A DNA stretch of 64,000 bases from Desulfitobacterium dehalogenans ATCC 51507 (GTDB taxonomy: Bacteria > Bacillota > Desulfitobacteriia > Desulfitobacteriales > Desulfitobacteriaceae), in the NCBI RefSeq assembly GCF_000243155.2, contig NC_018017.1:1116001-1180000 (forward strand), read 5' to 3'. The position numbers were made by a program, and so were the translations under genes. The first letter of the stretch is position 1; every line of letters begins with the position of its first letter. Positions 56,557-64,000 of this stretch are shown in pieces. The notes beneath the pieces are model-generated. The model had not been told where the DNA came from and made no database searches. It was given only the letters and a program-made list of their open reading frames with translations.

Positions 56557-57564
56557 ATGTTTAAAAAGAAAGTTCTGGCAGCAATAGTAGGAATGGGTAT
56601 GGTTTTCTCTTTAGCCGGCTGCGGTCAAACCAATGAACAAACCAACCAACCCTCGGGAGCCAATAACAATCAAGCCCAAGTTGAAAAATTAAGCGGTGGC
56701 GTCATCATTGATGGTTCAGGTACGGTTTATCCTTTAATGGCTCATATCGCTGAAGAATACATGACCAATGTTCAATCCAATGTCAGTGTACAAGTCGGAC
56801 GTGCCGGATCCAGTGCTGGTTTTAAAAAGTTCATTCCGGGAGAAACGGATTTTGCCGATGCTTCAAGAAAAATCAAGAATGCTGAAGTTGAAGAACTGAA
56901 GGGTAAAGGAATGGAAATGGACAAGAACGTCATGGAGATTAAACTCGCTTACGACGGATTGACCATTGTCATCAATAAAAACAACGACTGGGCAAAAGAG
57001 ATGACCGATGACGAAATCATCAAAATGTTTACTTCTAAAGCGGTTAAAGCGGACGACAAAGTCCTTTGGTCTGATATTCGCTCCGAATGGCCTAAGGAAG
57101 AAATCAAATTCTATGGACCCAATGAAAACCATGGAACCTACGAGTTCTTCTATGAAACTATCCTGGAGAAAAAAGACTTAGTGTCCACCGTAAACCTGCA
57201 ACAAGAATATTCTACTTTGGTGGACTTGGTTTCCCAAGATAAAAATGCCATTGCCTTCTTCGGATATGGATACTATGCATCGAACACCAATAAATTAGCC
57301 GCTGTTAAAGTAGATTTTGGCAAAGGACCTGTTGAGCCAGCCCTGAATACGATTGGTGAAGATCTTGACTATGCCGGATTTACCCGACTTGTCTACACCT
57401 ATCTGAACCTTAACTATGCTAAAGAAAAGCCACAGGTATTGGATTTTGCCAAATATGTGGTATCTCCCGAAGGTGCGGGTAAATTAGCAGCAGATAACGG
57501 TTTTGCTCCCCTGCCTGACTCAGTTTATGCAGAGTATGCTTCAGCCTTAAAAGCACTTAAGTAA
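56557..57564 (+). CDS. pstS: Phosphate ABC transporter substrate-binding lipoprotein
   Basis: The signal MFKKKVLAAIVGMGMVFSLA ends in a lipobox AGCG. The mature protein has the phosphate-binding GSGTVYPLMAHIAEEY, then GRAGSSAGFKKFIPGETDFADASR, and a C-terminal FAKYVVSPEGAGKLAADNGF. It delivers phosphate to PstCA. It is slightly different from E. coli PstS in the Ser-rich loop but the family is clear. ATG at 56557 lies 9 nt after AGGAGG; a TTG three bases earlier is possible. Confidence 0.93.
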   Translation: MFKKKVLAAIVGMGMVFSLAGCGQTNEQTNQPSGANNNQAQVEKLSGGVIIDGSGTVYPLMAHIAEEYMTNVQSNVSVQVGRAGSSAGFKKFIPGETDFADASRKIKNAEVEELKGKGMEMDKNVMEIKLAYDGLTIVINKNNDWAKEMTDDEIIKMFTSKAVKADDKVLWSDIRSEWPKEEIKFYGPNENHGTYEFFYETILEKKDLVSTVNLQQEYSTLVDLVSQDKNAIAFFGYGYYASNTNKLAAVKVDFGKGPVEPALNTIGEDLDYAGFTRLVYTYLNLNYAKEKPQVLDFAKYVVSPEGAGKLAADNGFAPLPDSVYAEYASALKALK

Positions 57565-57657
57565 TCGAGCCGTCACATAATTTTAGGGTGGGAAGTTTCT
57601 CGAATTTCTCATCCTAGAATTTTTGTGTTTCATAATGAACAGAGCTAGAGGTGAATT

Positions 57658-58578
57658 ATGGAGGATACACAAGTAAGAGATACGATTCGAGGCAATATTG
57701 CTAATAAGAAACATACCTCCGATAAGGTTATGCCGGGCTTCTTCTTACTCATGGCATCCATATCCGTGCTTACAACCCTGGGTATCGTCATTATCTTAGT
57801 AACGGATGCCAGCAAATTTTTTAGTGCGGTTCCCTTAAAGGAAGTATTCAGTACTCAATTAGCACCTTTAAGAGAAACCCCTTCTTTCGGGATGCTGCCG
57901 TTGATCAGCGGTACCCTGATGACCACGCTCATTGCCATGTTGGTAGCAGTGCCGATAGGTCTGGCGGCGGCGATTTTTTTAAGTCAATTTGCTTCAGACA
58001 AATTGAGAAGACTGCTTAAGCCTTTGATGGAAATCCTGGCGGGTATCCCCACCATCGTGTACGGATTTTTTGCTTATTCTTTTGTTACTCCGTTGCTCAT
58101 GAACATCATTCCTTCACTACAGGCTAAAAACGCATTGAGTCCTGGAATTGTTATGGGAATTATGATTATACCCATGGTGGCTTCCTTATCGGAGGATGCT
58201 ATGAACTCAGTGCCGGAAATCATTAGGGAGGGCTCTTTAGGCTTAGGTGCTACGAGGCTGGAAACCACCTTCAAGGTCATTATTCCCGGGGCGATTTCCG
58301 GAATCATGGCTTCCATTGTCTTAGCAATATCCAGAGCCATAGGCGAGACCATGATTGTAACCATCGCCAGCGGCAGCTCTAAGAATTTCACTCTTGATAT
58401 AACTCAGTCCATGCAGACCATGACTGCTTATATCGTGGAATTTACCAGTGGGGATGCCGGAAGCGGAACCTTAGGCTATTACAGTCTCTACGCGGTAGGT
58501 TTGCTGCTCTTTATCTTTACTTTGGGGATCAACCTTCTTGCCCAGTATATTTCCCGTAAGTACAGGGAGGTGTATTGA
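57658..58578 (+). CDS. pstC: Phosphate ABC transporter permease PstC
   Basis: Six membrane helices, with the ABC-permease EAA loop VPEIIREGSLGLGATRLETT followed by KVIIPGAISGIMASIVLAIS. Other PstC marks are LMEILAGIPTIVYGFFAYSF and RAIGETMIVTIASG. It forms the membrane channel with PstA and overlaps the next frame by a few bases. Confidence 0.93.
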   Translation: MEDTQVRDTIRGNIANKKHTSDKVMPGFFLLMASISVLTTLGIVIILVTDASKFFSAVPLKEVFSTQLAPLRETPSFGMLPLISGTLMTTLIAMLVAVPIGLAAAIFLSQFASDKLRRLLKPLMEILAGIPTIVYGFFAYSFVTPLLMNIIPSLQAKNALSPGIVMGIMIIPMVASLSEDAMNSVPEIIREGSLGLGATRLETTFKVIIPGAISGIMASIVLAISRAIGETMIVTIASGSSKNFTLDITQSMQTMTAYIVEFTSGDAGSGTLGYYSLYAVGLLLFIFTLGINLLAQYISRKYREVY

Positions 58579-58580
58579 CC

Positions 58581-59531
58581 ATGAGCATAAGTCATGAAAG
58601 CCCGTTGTCACAAGCAGAAAGCACAGAGTTGGAAAACGACGAACTTAGCAATCGCCCTAAGTTCATGATCGACAGTAAACGTATTGGAAACAGAATAAGA
58701 CTGAACAATATTTTGAAGCATGTATTCTCCTTTTCTACAGTGTTCTCCATTTTAGTATTAGGCGTTCTCCTTTATCAAGTCGGGTTGGATAGTGTTGGCT
58801 GGCTTGATCTTCAATTCCTGACGAGCAATCTTTCCATATTTCCTCACAAGGCTGGAATTTACGGAGCTATCATTGGAACCGTACTGATGATGCTGATTGT
58901 CATACCTGTCACCACGATTCTCGGTGTCTCCACGGCTATTTATCTGGAAGAATACGCGAAAAAGGGCAGGCTTCACTATTTGATTAATGTCAATATATCG
59001 AATTTAGCCAGTGTACCTTCTGTTATCTTCGGACTATTGGGTTTGACGGTGTTCGGAAGACTGATGAATCTGGGATCAAGCATTTTAGCCGGGGGCCTTA
59101 CAATGTCTCTGCTGGTGCTCCCTATTGTGGTAGTAGCCGCACAGGAAGCCATCCGGGCCGTACCGGATTTTTTGAGAGAGGCATCTTATGCCATGGGTGC
59201 CAACAAATGGACCACAGTGAGAAAGGTTGTTCTCCCAGTGGCGATTCCAGGTATTTTGACCGGTACAATTTTAGCTATATCCAGAGCAATTGGGGAAACG
59301 GCACCTTTGGTTGTGTTAGGAATTCCTACACTTATCATGAAGATTCCATCCTCAGTGCTGGATGATTTCACCGTATTACCGATCCAAATCTATTATTGGA
59401 CCTTGGATTCTGTGTTAAAACCCGAGTATGCTAATCTGGCTGCGGCAACGATTATTGTCTTGCTTATCATATTATTTTTAATGAACTCTGTGGCAATTAT
59501 CATACGGAACAAGTTCCAACAACGCTTCTAA
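58581..59531 (+). CDS. pstA: Phosphate ABC transporter permease PstA
   Basis: An N-terminal soluble stretch of about 45 residues precedes six helices. Signatures: [18 protein letters not shown], the EAA loop [20 protein letters not shown] and [20 protein letters not shown], then [17 protein letters not shown] at 58581 is 12 nt after GGGAGG. It pairs with PstC. Confidence 0.92.
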   Translation: MSISHESPLSQAESTELENDELSNRPKFMIDSKRIGNRIRLNNILKHVFSFSTVFSILVLGVLLYQVGLDSVGWLDLQFLTSNLSIFPHKAGIYGAIIGTVLMMLIVIPVTTILGVSTAIYLEEYAKKGRLHYLINVNISNLASVPSVIFGLLGLTVFGRLMNLGSSILAGGLTMSLLVLPIVVVAAQEAIRAVPDFLREASYAMGANKWTTVRKVVLPVAIPGILTGTILAISRAIGETAPLVVLGIPTLIMKIPSSVLDDFTVLPIQIYYWTLDSVLKPEYANLAAATIIVLLIILFLMNSVAIIIRNKFQQRF

Positions 59532-59544
59532 CAGGAGGAAATTA

Positions 59545-60324
59545 ATGACGAAAGTTATAAGTAAGAATGAGAATGTTGTTTTTGATGTTAAAGGGCTGAA
59601 TCTATGGTATGGAAACGATCAAGCCCTGAAAAACATCACGATGCAGATTAAAAAGAATAAGGTCACAGCGATTATCGGTCCTTCCGGGTGCGGGAAGTCA
59701 ACCTTTATCAAAACCCTTAACAGAATGATCGAAAATATACCTATCGTCAGAACCACCGGAGAAATTATTTATCAAGGACAAAATATTTTTGATAATTCAG
59801 TTCGGGTGGAGGAGTTGCGCACAAAAGTCGGCATGGTTTTTCAAAAACCCAATCCATTCCCGAAATCTATTTTTGCCAATGTGGTCTATGGACCTCGTAT
59901 CCATGGGATCAGGGATAAAAAGCTTTTGATGGATATTGCAGAGACCAGCTTGAGAAATGCGGCATTATGGGATGAAGTAAAAGATAGGCTCCACGATAAT
60001 GCTTACGGTCTTTCAGGAGGTCAGCAGCAGCGCTTATGTATCGCAAGATGTTTGGCAGTGCAGCCTGATGTCATTTTGATGGATGAGCCTACTTCGGCCT
60101 TAGATCCCATAGCCACCTATAAGATCGAGGAACTGATGGAGAGCTTGAAAAAGCACTATACCATCGCCATCGTAACCCACTCCATGCAACAGGCTGCCCG
60201 GATATCCGATGATACGGCTTTTTTCCTTATGGGAGACCTTATTGAGTTTGATAAAACGACGGAGATATTCTCTAACCCGAAAGATAAGCGGACGGAAGAT
60301 TATATCACTGGCAGAATAGGGTAG
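59545..60324 (+). CDS. pstB: Phosphate ABC transporter ATPase PstB
   Basis: Walker [10 protein letters not shown] (residues 45-53), signature [16 protein letters not shown], Walker [14 protein letters not shown] and switch His in [13 protein letters not shown] are all present. PstB energises phosphate uptake. Length 259 aa is standard. AGGAGG lies 5 nt before the ATG. It is the last gene of the pst operon. Confidence 0.95.
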   Translation: MTKVISKNENVVFDVKGLNLWYGNDQALKNITMQIKKNKVTAIIGPSGCGKSTFIKTLNRMIENIPIVRTTGEIIYQGQNIFDNSVRVEELRTKVGMVFQKPNPFPKSIFANVVYGPRIHGIRDKKLLMDIAETSLRNAALWDEVKDRLHDNAYGLSGGQQQRLCIARCLAVQPDVILMDEPTSALDPIATYKIEELMESLKKHYTIAIVTHSMQQAARISDDTAFFLMGDLIEFDKTTEIFSNPKDKRTEDYITGRIG

Positions 60325-60644
60325 GGCCTGCTCAGCGCAGATGAGAAGATTGCCTAAATATGAAACAGCTCTAATAAAATATCCTTAAAAGTACCCATGA
60401 ACCCATGAAGAAGAAGAAACATACTCTTTATGGGTTTTTTGCTGTGTTATCTCTTAGGCAGCTCTCAGACCAGAATTGTATTAAGGGGACCAATTGACTG
60501 GTAAAAAAGTACCAATTAGGACAAGGAAAATAGTGCAAAAGTATGGTAAATGTTGTATTTTAGAAGTAATGTTCTTACACACCATGAAATGTCGGAAACT
60601 AGTCTAAAAGCTCAGCATAGCTGAGGGAGGGAGAGAGACGACTA
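60325..60644. other. Spacer after pst operon with terminator
   Basis: AACCCAT (60400-60406) pairs with ATGGGTT (60430-60436) followed by T residues to 60440, a terminator for pstSCAB. Nothing else recognisable is in the spacer apart from a purine-rich ribosome site before 60645. Confidence 0.65.
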
Positions 60645-62354
60645 ATGCGCACAAAATTGCCTGAAGACTATGAGGTTGTCTTCGATTTTGCAGCAATTGG
60701 TATGGCATTATTGTCCTTGGATGAAGAATTTTTAAAGGTTAATACTAATTTTCATGAGTTTTTTGGCTATAATGGCAATGAATTTGCTGAAATGACATTT
60801 ACGGAGCTGGTCCATCACGAAGATAGCTCGATGGTCATCGAAGAAATTAAAAAGCTTCTGTCAGGGCAAATACCTACATTCCATTTGGAAAGTCGATTTC
60901 TTCATAAATCGGGCGAGATAAAATGGGGATTATTCAGCTTCTCTCTTGTTCGTGATGGGAAAGGAGATCCTCTCTATGCAATAGTACAGATTCAGGATAT
61001 AACGTCCAGAAAGCGCATGGAGGACGATCTAAGCTATCGGGTAGAGTTTGAAAGATTTGTTACGACGATGTCGACGAGGTTTATCAATTGCCCGGTAGAC
61101 AAAATCGATGAAGAAATAATCAGCGCTTTAGAAAAGATTGGTCAGTTCTTAAAGGCAGGCCGCATATTCATTGATCATCCGTCGGGGATAACTCCATCCT
61201 CAACTCAGGAATTAGCGGAGCCCTTTTCTGATGAAGATAGTCGCCTCATAAAAATAGTGGGGGAAGTAATATTCAACGCTATCCAGAGGAAACAAACAGA
61301 GATCGCGCGTCAGAACTCTGAGCAGTTGATATCAGCTGCTTTTGCAGGGAGTCCTGCTCTGATGATGATACTATCTATAGAAGGAAGAGGAGTAATCGAT
61401 GTCAATAAAACCTTTATTGAAGCTCTAGGCTACGACCGAAATGAATTGCTTAATATAAACATTGATGAACTTTCAAGCTTGGTTCGACCAAGTGACTATG
61501 AACGTATCTATGAATGTTTAAGTCAGTATGGTAGTGTACTTAATCGTGAGATTGAGATGATTACCAAATCCGGGGCGAAAAGAAAGGGCCTTTTTTCAGC
61601 TGAAAAGATAATGATCGGGAATCAAATGTGTCTATTGCTGGTCAGCCAGGATATTACGGAAAAGAAGCGTTTAGAAAAGGAAATGGTACGCCTAGAGCGT
61701 CTTAACCTAATCGGTCAAATGGCAGCGGGCATCGGCCATGAGATCCGCAATCCCATGACGACTGTAAGAGGTTATTTGCAATATCTTTCTAAAAAGGACA
61801 AATACTCCGACCAAGTAGAGACCTTCCAGTTGATGATTGAAGAACTTGACCGGGCTAATGAAATCATCACGGAATATTTATTTCTAAGCCAGGACAGAGT
61901 GGTCGATTTCAAGCGCCTGAATCTAAACACCATTATCCATCATTTATATCCCTTGTTATCCGTTCATACGAAGATAGAAGATATGAATATCAAACTGAAT
62001 TTAGGTTCCATACCCGATTTATATCTGGATGAGAAGGAGCTTCGTCAGCTCATCCTGAACCTGGCCCGCAATGGTCTGGAAGCCATGTCGGCCAAAGGCA
62101 CCCTTACTATAGCTACCTATTCTCAACAAGGGAATGTTATACTTGAAGTAGAAGATCAAGGGACAGGAATACCCAATGACATAAAAGATAAGATCGGAAC
62201 CCCTTTTTTTACCACAAAACTCAATGGTACCGGTCTCGGTATGGCCATATGCTACAGCATAGCTGCCCGGCATAATGCCACGATTGGCTTTCAATCCAGC
62301 CCCCAGGGGACGAAGGTAAGGGTGAAGTTTCAGGGGTGTAGGGGAGTGTCGTAA
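60645..62354 (+). CDS. PAS-domain sensor histidine kinase, 569 aa
   Basis: Two PAS domains (residues about 10-125, ending QDITSRKRMEDDL, and about 230-345, ending QDITEKKRLEKE) are separated by a GAF-like stretch. HisKA carries AAGIGHEIRNPMTTVRGYLQ with the phosphoacceptor His365. The ATPase domain has LNLARNGLEAM, DQGTGIPND and FFTTKLNGTGLGMAI. It has no membrane segment, as in cytoplasmic sporulation kinases (KinA/KinE type). No response regulator gene is adjacent, so it may feed Spo0F or the Pho-type regulator (inference). Confidence 0.9.
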   Translation: MRTKLPEDYEVVFDFAAIGMALLSLDEEFLKVNTNFHEFFGYNGNEFAEMTFTELVHHEDSSMVIEEIKKLLSGQIPTFHLESRFLHKSGEIKWGLFSFSLVRDGKGDPLYAIVQIQDITSRKRMEDDLSYRVEFERFVTTMSTRFINCPVDKIDEEIISALEKIGQFLKAGRIFIDHPSGITPSSTQELAEPFSDEDSRLIKIVGEVIFNAIQRKQTEIARQNSEQLISAAFAGSPALMMILSIEGRGVIDVNKTFIEALGYDRNELLNINIDELSSLVRPSDYERIYECLSQYGSVLNREIEMITKSGAKRKGLFSAEKIMIGNQMCLLLVSQDITEKKRLEKEMVRLERLNLIGQMAAGIGHEIRNPMTTVRGYLQYLSKKDKYSDQVETFQLMIEELDRANEIITEYLFLSQDRVVDFKRLNLNTIIHHLYPLLSVHTKIEDMNIKLNLGSIPDLYLDEKELRQLILNLARNGLEAMSAKGTLTIATYSQQGNVILEVEDQGTGIPNDIKDKIGTPFFTTKLNGTGLGMAICYSIAARHNATIGFQSSPQGTKVRVKFQGCRGVS

Positions 62355-62360
62355 AATACA

Positions 62361-63155
62361 ATGGAAACTATTTTATGGGAATTGATGATTTTAACGTTTA
62401 TTATCCACCTTATTGACACCCTTTCCTACTCGGTCAGACTTAACTCGGTCAAAAGTGGACAGTTCGCCTTGTCGTTTTCCTTATTCAACCTGTTTGTGCT
62501 TGTTTCCCGTACGGCTAATATGTTTCAAGCCCCTTTAATCGGATGGATCATTGGGGAAAGCCTTTCAACAGGAATTGACCCTATGAACGACATACGGAAG
62601 GTAATTTTCGCTTCGACAATAGGAACATTGTTTGGAATTCTATTGATCCCAACATTTTTGAGACTATTTGAGGTCGCTGTAAAACGGCTGGAGACAACCG
62701 GTTCGGTTCCACTGTTAGTGATCGAAGCCTTGCATATTAATAATGTGAAGCGCATCTTAAAAAGAGCTACCCGGCCCAACAAAACGATGTTAGAAAGGCT
62801 CAGATATCGGGAAATTCCGAAGAGACTGCTTATCATAAATTCATTGGTAACAGGAATTTATACAGTCGGGGTTCTTGCGGCTAACTATTCGGCATTATTA
62901 GTGGCAGAACAGTACAGAATCGCGGCAGTAGGTTCCTCGGGGATGATTAATGGCTTTGCGACAATTTTGCTGACATTGTTTATTGACCCGAAATCCGCTG
63001 TAATTACGGATCAAGCGTTAAGGGGAGACAGGCCGTATGGTGATGTGAAAGCCCTGGTCATTTTGCTGATCGCCTCTAAGTTAATTGGCACAATGCTGGG
63101 ACAAGCGATATTTCTGCCGGCAGCAAAAATTATTGCCAGTTTCTATGGGATGTGA
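62361..63155 (+). CDS. amj: Lipid II flippase Amj (DUF2837/YdaH family)
   Basis: This 264-residue membrane protein has about six helices and family segments IHLIDTLSYSVRLNSVKSGQ, FNLFVLVSRTANMFQAPLIG and AAVGSSGMINGFATILLTLF, DPKSAVITDQALRG. Amj is the alternate lipid II flippase to MurJ and is induced by wall stress in B. subtilis. It starts 6 nt after the kinase stop. Confidence 0.88.
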   Translation: METILWELMILTFIIHLIDTLSYSVRLNSVKSGQFALSFSLFNLFVLVSRTANMFQAPLIGWIIGESLSTGIDPMNDIRKVIFASTIGTLFGILLIPTFLRLFEVAVKRLETTGSVPLLVIEALHINNVKRILKRATRPNKTMLERLRYREIPKRLLIINSLVTGIYTVGVLAANYSALLVAEQYRIAAVGSSGMINGFATILLTLFIDPKSAVITDQALRGDRPYGDVKALVILLIASKLIGTMLGQAIFLPAAKIIASFYGM

Positions 63156-63173
63156 GGAAGGAGGGCATTTGCG

Positions 63174-63461
63174 TTGAACTGCCAATATCAATCCGCTAGG
63201 CCGGTGCCCCGTTTAAGATTACGCACATTTTCAGGTAAGCTATATTTCACCTGGCGGCGGTATTTACAGTGGCTATTAAACCGAGCCACCCGATATGCTT
63301 TAACCTCAAGAGAGAGTGATTTTTCTAATGTTGTGGCGGCCCACAAAGCACCCTTATACAGACGATTACGCAATGTTGATATGTGGCTGCAGGAAAATAA
63401 AGTAACGAACTTGAAGCTGGCATGTGGAAAGCTTAATGAGGTGATACTAAAGCTATTATGA
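63174..63461 (+). pseudogene. Truncated VanW-like gene fragment, 95 aa
   Basis: The fragment begins MNCQYQSARPVPRLRLRTFS and contains HKAPLYRRLRNVDMWLQENK then VTNLKLACGKLNEVILKLL, the N-terminal half of VanW proteins. The normal continuation (a conserved Pro-Gly-Glu-x-Phe-Ser block) is absent; the frame ends at TGA 63459-63461. TTG at 63174 follows AAGGAGGGC, so it might still be translated. Probably decayed. Confidence 0.6.
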
Positions 63462-63530
63462 TGGTTGAGCCGTTGCTTGAAGAGGGAAGAGAGTAGCTAT
63501 CAAACCAAATGAAATGCAGGAGGAGCGTTT

Positions 63531-64000
63531 TTGGCAAATAAACGTATATCACGCAGAACATTTATCATCGGTGGGATAGGATTGCTATCCTACCTGTACT
63601 TTAATGTCCATTCCGTTGCCGTAAAACACTATACTATTGTCATTAATGATCTGCCCAAAGAGTTTGAGGGCTTTACAATTCTTCATTTGACGGATTTACA
63701 TGCCAAAAAGTATGGTGATAAGCAGGATAAGCTTATCAATATGATTAATCGCCAGAAATTCGATATGGTAGCGATGACCGGCGATTTTATAGATAAAGAT
63801 AATCCTGATGTTGAACCTACTTTGGATCTGATTCGTGGATTAGAATCCAAGCCTATTTTCTTTGTACCGGGGAATCACGAGTGGAGGCATGATTTTAGAA
63901 TTAAGCCTATTTTAGAGGGTCATGGGGTAAAGATTTTAGACAACAGGAACTATAAATGTGCAAAGGGGAACTCCTATCTTTGGATAGCAGGTGTCGATGA
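63531..64000 (+). CDS. Metallophosphoesterase with Tat-type signal, 3' end cut by window
   Basis: The TTG start at 63531 follows GGAGGAGCG. The N-terminus MANKRISRRTFIIGGIGLLS contains a twin-arginine motif (SRRTFI). The catalytic domain starts with LHLTDLHAKKYGDKQDKL (metal Asp and His), then AMTGDFIDKD and VPGNHEWRHD with the conserved Gly-Asn-His. It resembles YkuE/YaeI-type phosphoesterases that act outside the membrane on lipid or nucleotide phosphates. The last part lies beyond base 64000. Confidence 0.82.
   Translation, partial: MANKRISRRTFIIGGIGLLSYLYFNVHSVAVKHYTIVINDLPKEFEGFTILHLTDLHAKKYGDKQDKLINMINRQKFDMVAMTGDFIDKDNPDVEPTLDLIRGLESKPIFFVPGNHEWRHDFRIKPILEGHGVKILDNRNYKCAKGNSYLWIAGVD

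Noticed and set aside
1-64000. CRISPR arrays, tRNA or rRNA genes
   Set aside because: No regularly spaced direct repeats with unique spacers, no TTCGA-type T-arm with acceptor pairing and no rRNA-like sequence were noticed.

Overview
The window looks like a chromosomal segment of a low-to-mid GC, spore-forming, strictly anaerobic Firmicute, most probably Desulfitobacterium or a close Peptococcaceae relative. This is an inference from gene content: a CO-dehydrogenase-family protein beside an Fnr-type regulator, a flavodiiron protein, a seven-gene Mrp antiporter, YjcZ-like small proteins, a Pho/Pst block, Amj, strong AGGAGG ribosome sites and many TTG/GTG starts. No rRNA, tRNA or CRISPR array was seen.

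Layout. 1-3.6 kb is the end of a prophage-like region: an endolysin fragment, a holin-like protein, a lipoprotein, small unknown genes, and two XRE regulators facing an AT-rich divergent control region. 3.9-11.5 kb is housekeeping: DedA, an exported unknown, a DAHP synthase, a LexA-type site upstream of a Y-family polymerase, an FAD dehydrogenase and a PutP-type Na+ symporter. 11.7-17.5 kb is a complete mrpABCDEFG operon on the minus strand, diverging from a universal-stress-like protein. 18.3-23.5 kb holds an orphan tyrosine recombinase, a CooS-like protein lacking one C-cluster cysteine, a Crp/Fnr regulator with a cysteine-rich N-terminus, and an MFS exporter behind a leader peptide and attenuator-like hairpins.

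24.5-39.8 kb is a purine (allantoin) catabolic island: an NCS1 permease, two allantoinase paralogues, an AllC-type amidohydrolase, RidA, ureidoglycolate lyase, ureidoglycine aminohydrolase, then glyoxylate carboligase, hydroxypyruvate isomerase and tartronate semialdehyde reductase, with a PucR regulator. Together these would take allantoin to glyoxylate, ammonia and glycerate. Two large non-coding, hairpin-rich elements in opposite orientation (25.48-26.05 and 37.25-38.08 kb) bracket most of the island. They carry 16-bp terminal inverted repeats, nested long-range stems, hairpin arms that change in a compensatory way between copies, and modules present in only one copy. Three 21-bp TTTATC-N7-GATAAA palindromes sit 80-95 bp upstream of three island genes and look like the pathway operator.

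39.9-50.7 kb is mixed housekeeping: nitroreductase, YnfA, CrcB, polysaccharide deacetylase, a K+-channel-like protein with an altered filter, flavodiiron protein, HlyIII, PspC and LiaF-like proteins, SpeD, SOD and a GGDEF/EAL/CBS protein. 50.9-60.3 kb is a phosphate block: PhoB/PhoP-type regulator, PhoU, a chemoreceptor and pstSCAB, with 11-bp-periodic Pho-box arrays ahead of the regulator, the chemoreceptor and pstS. The regulator-phoU-chemoreceptor part is flanked by an inverted duplication of a pair of tiny membrane-protein genes. 60.6-64 kb holds a PAS histidine kinase, Amj, a VanW remnant and a truncated Tat-type metallophosphoesterase.

All assignments come from reading the sequence; no database search was run.
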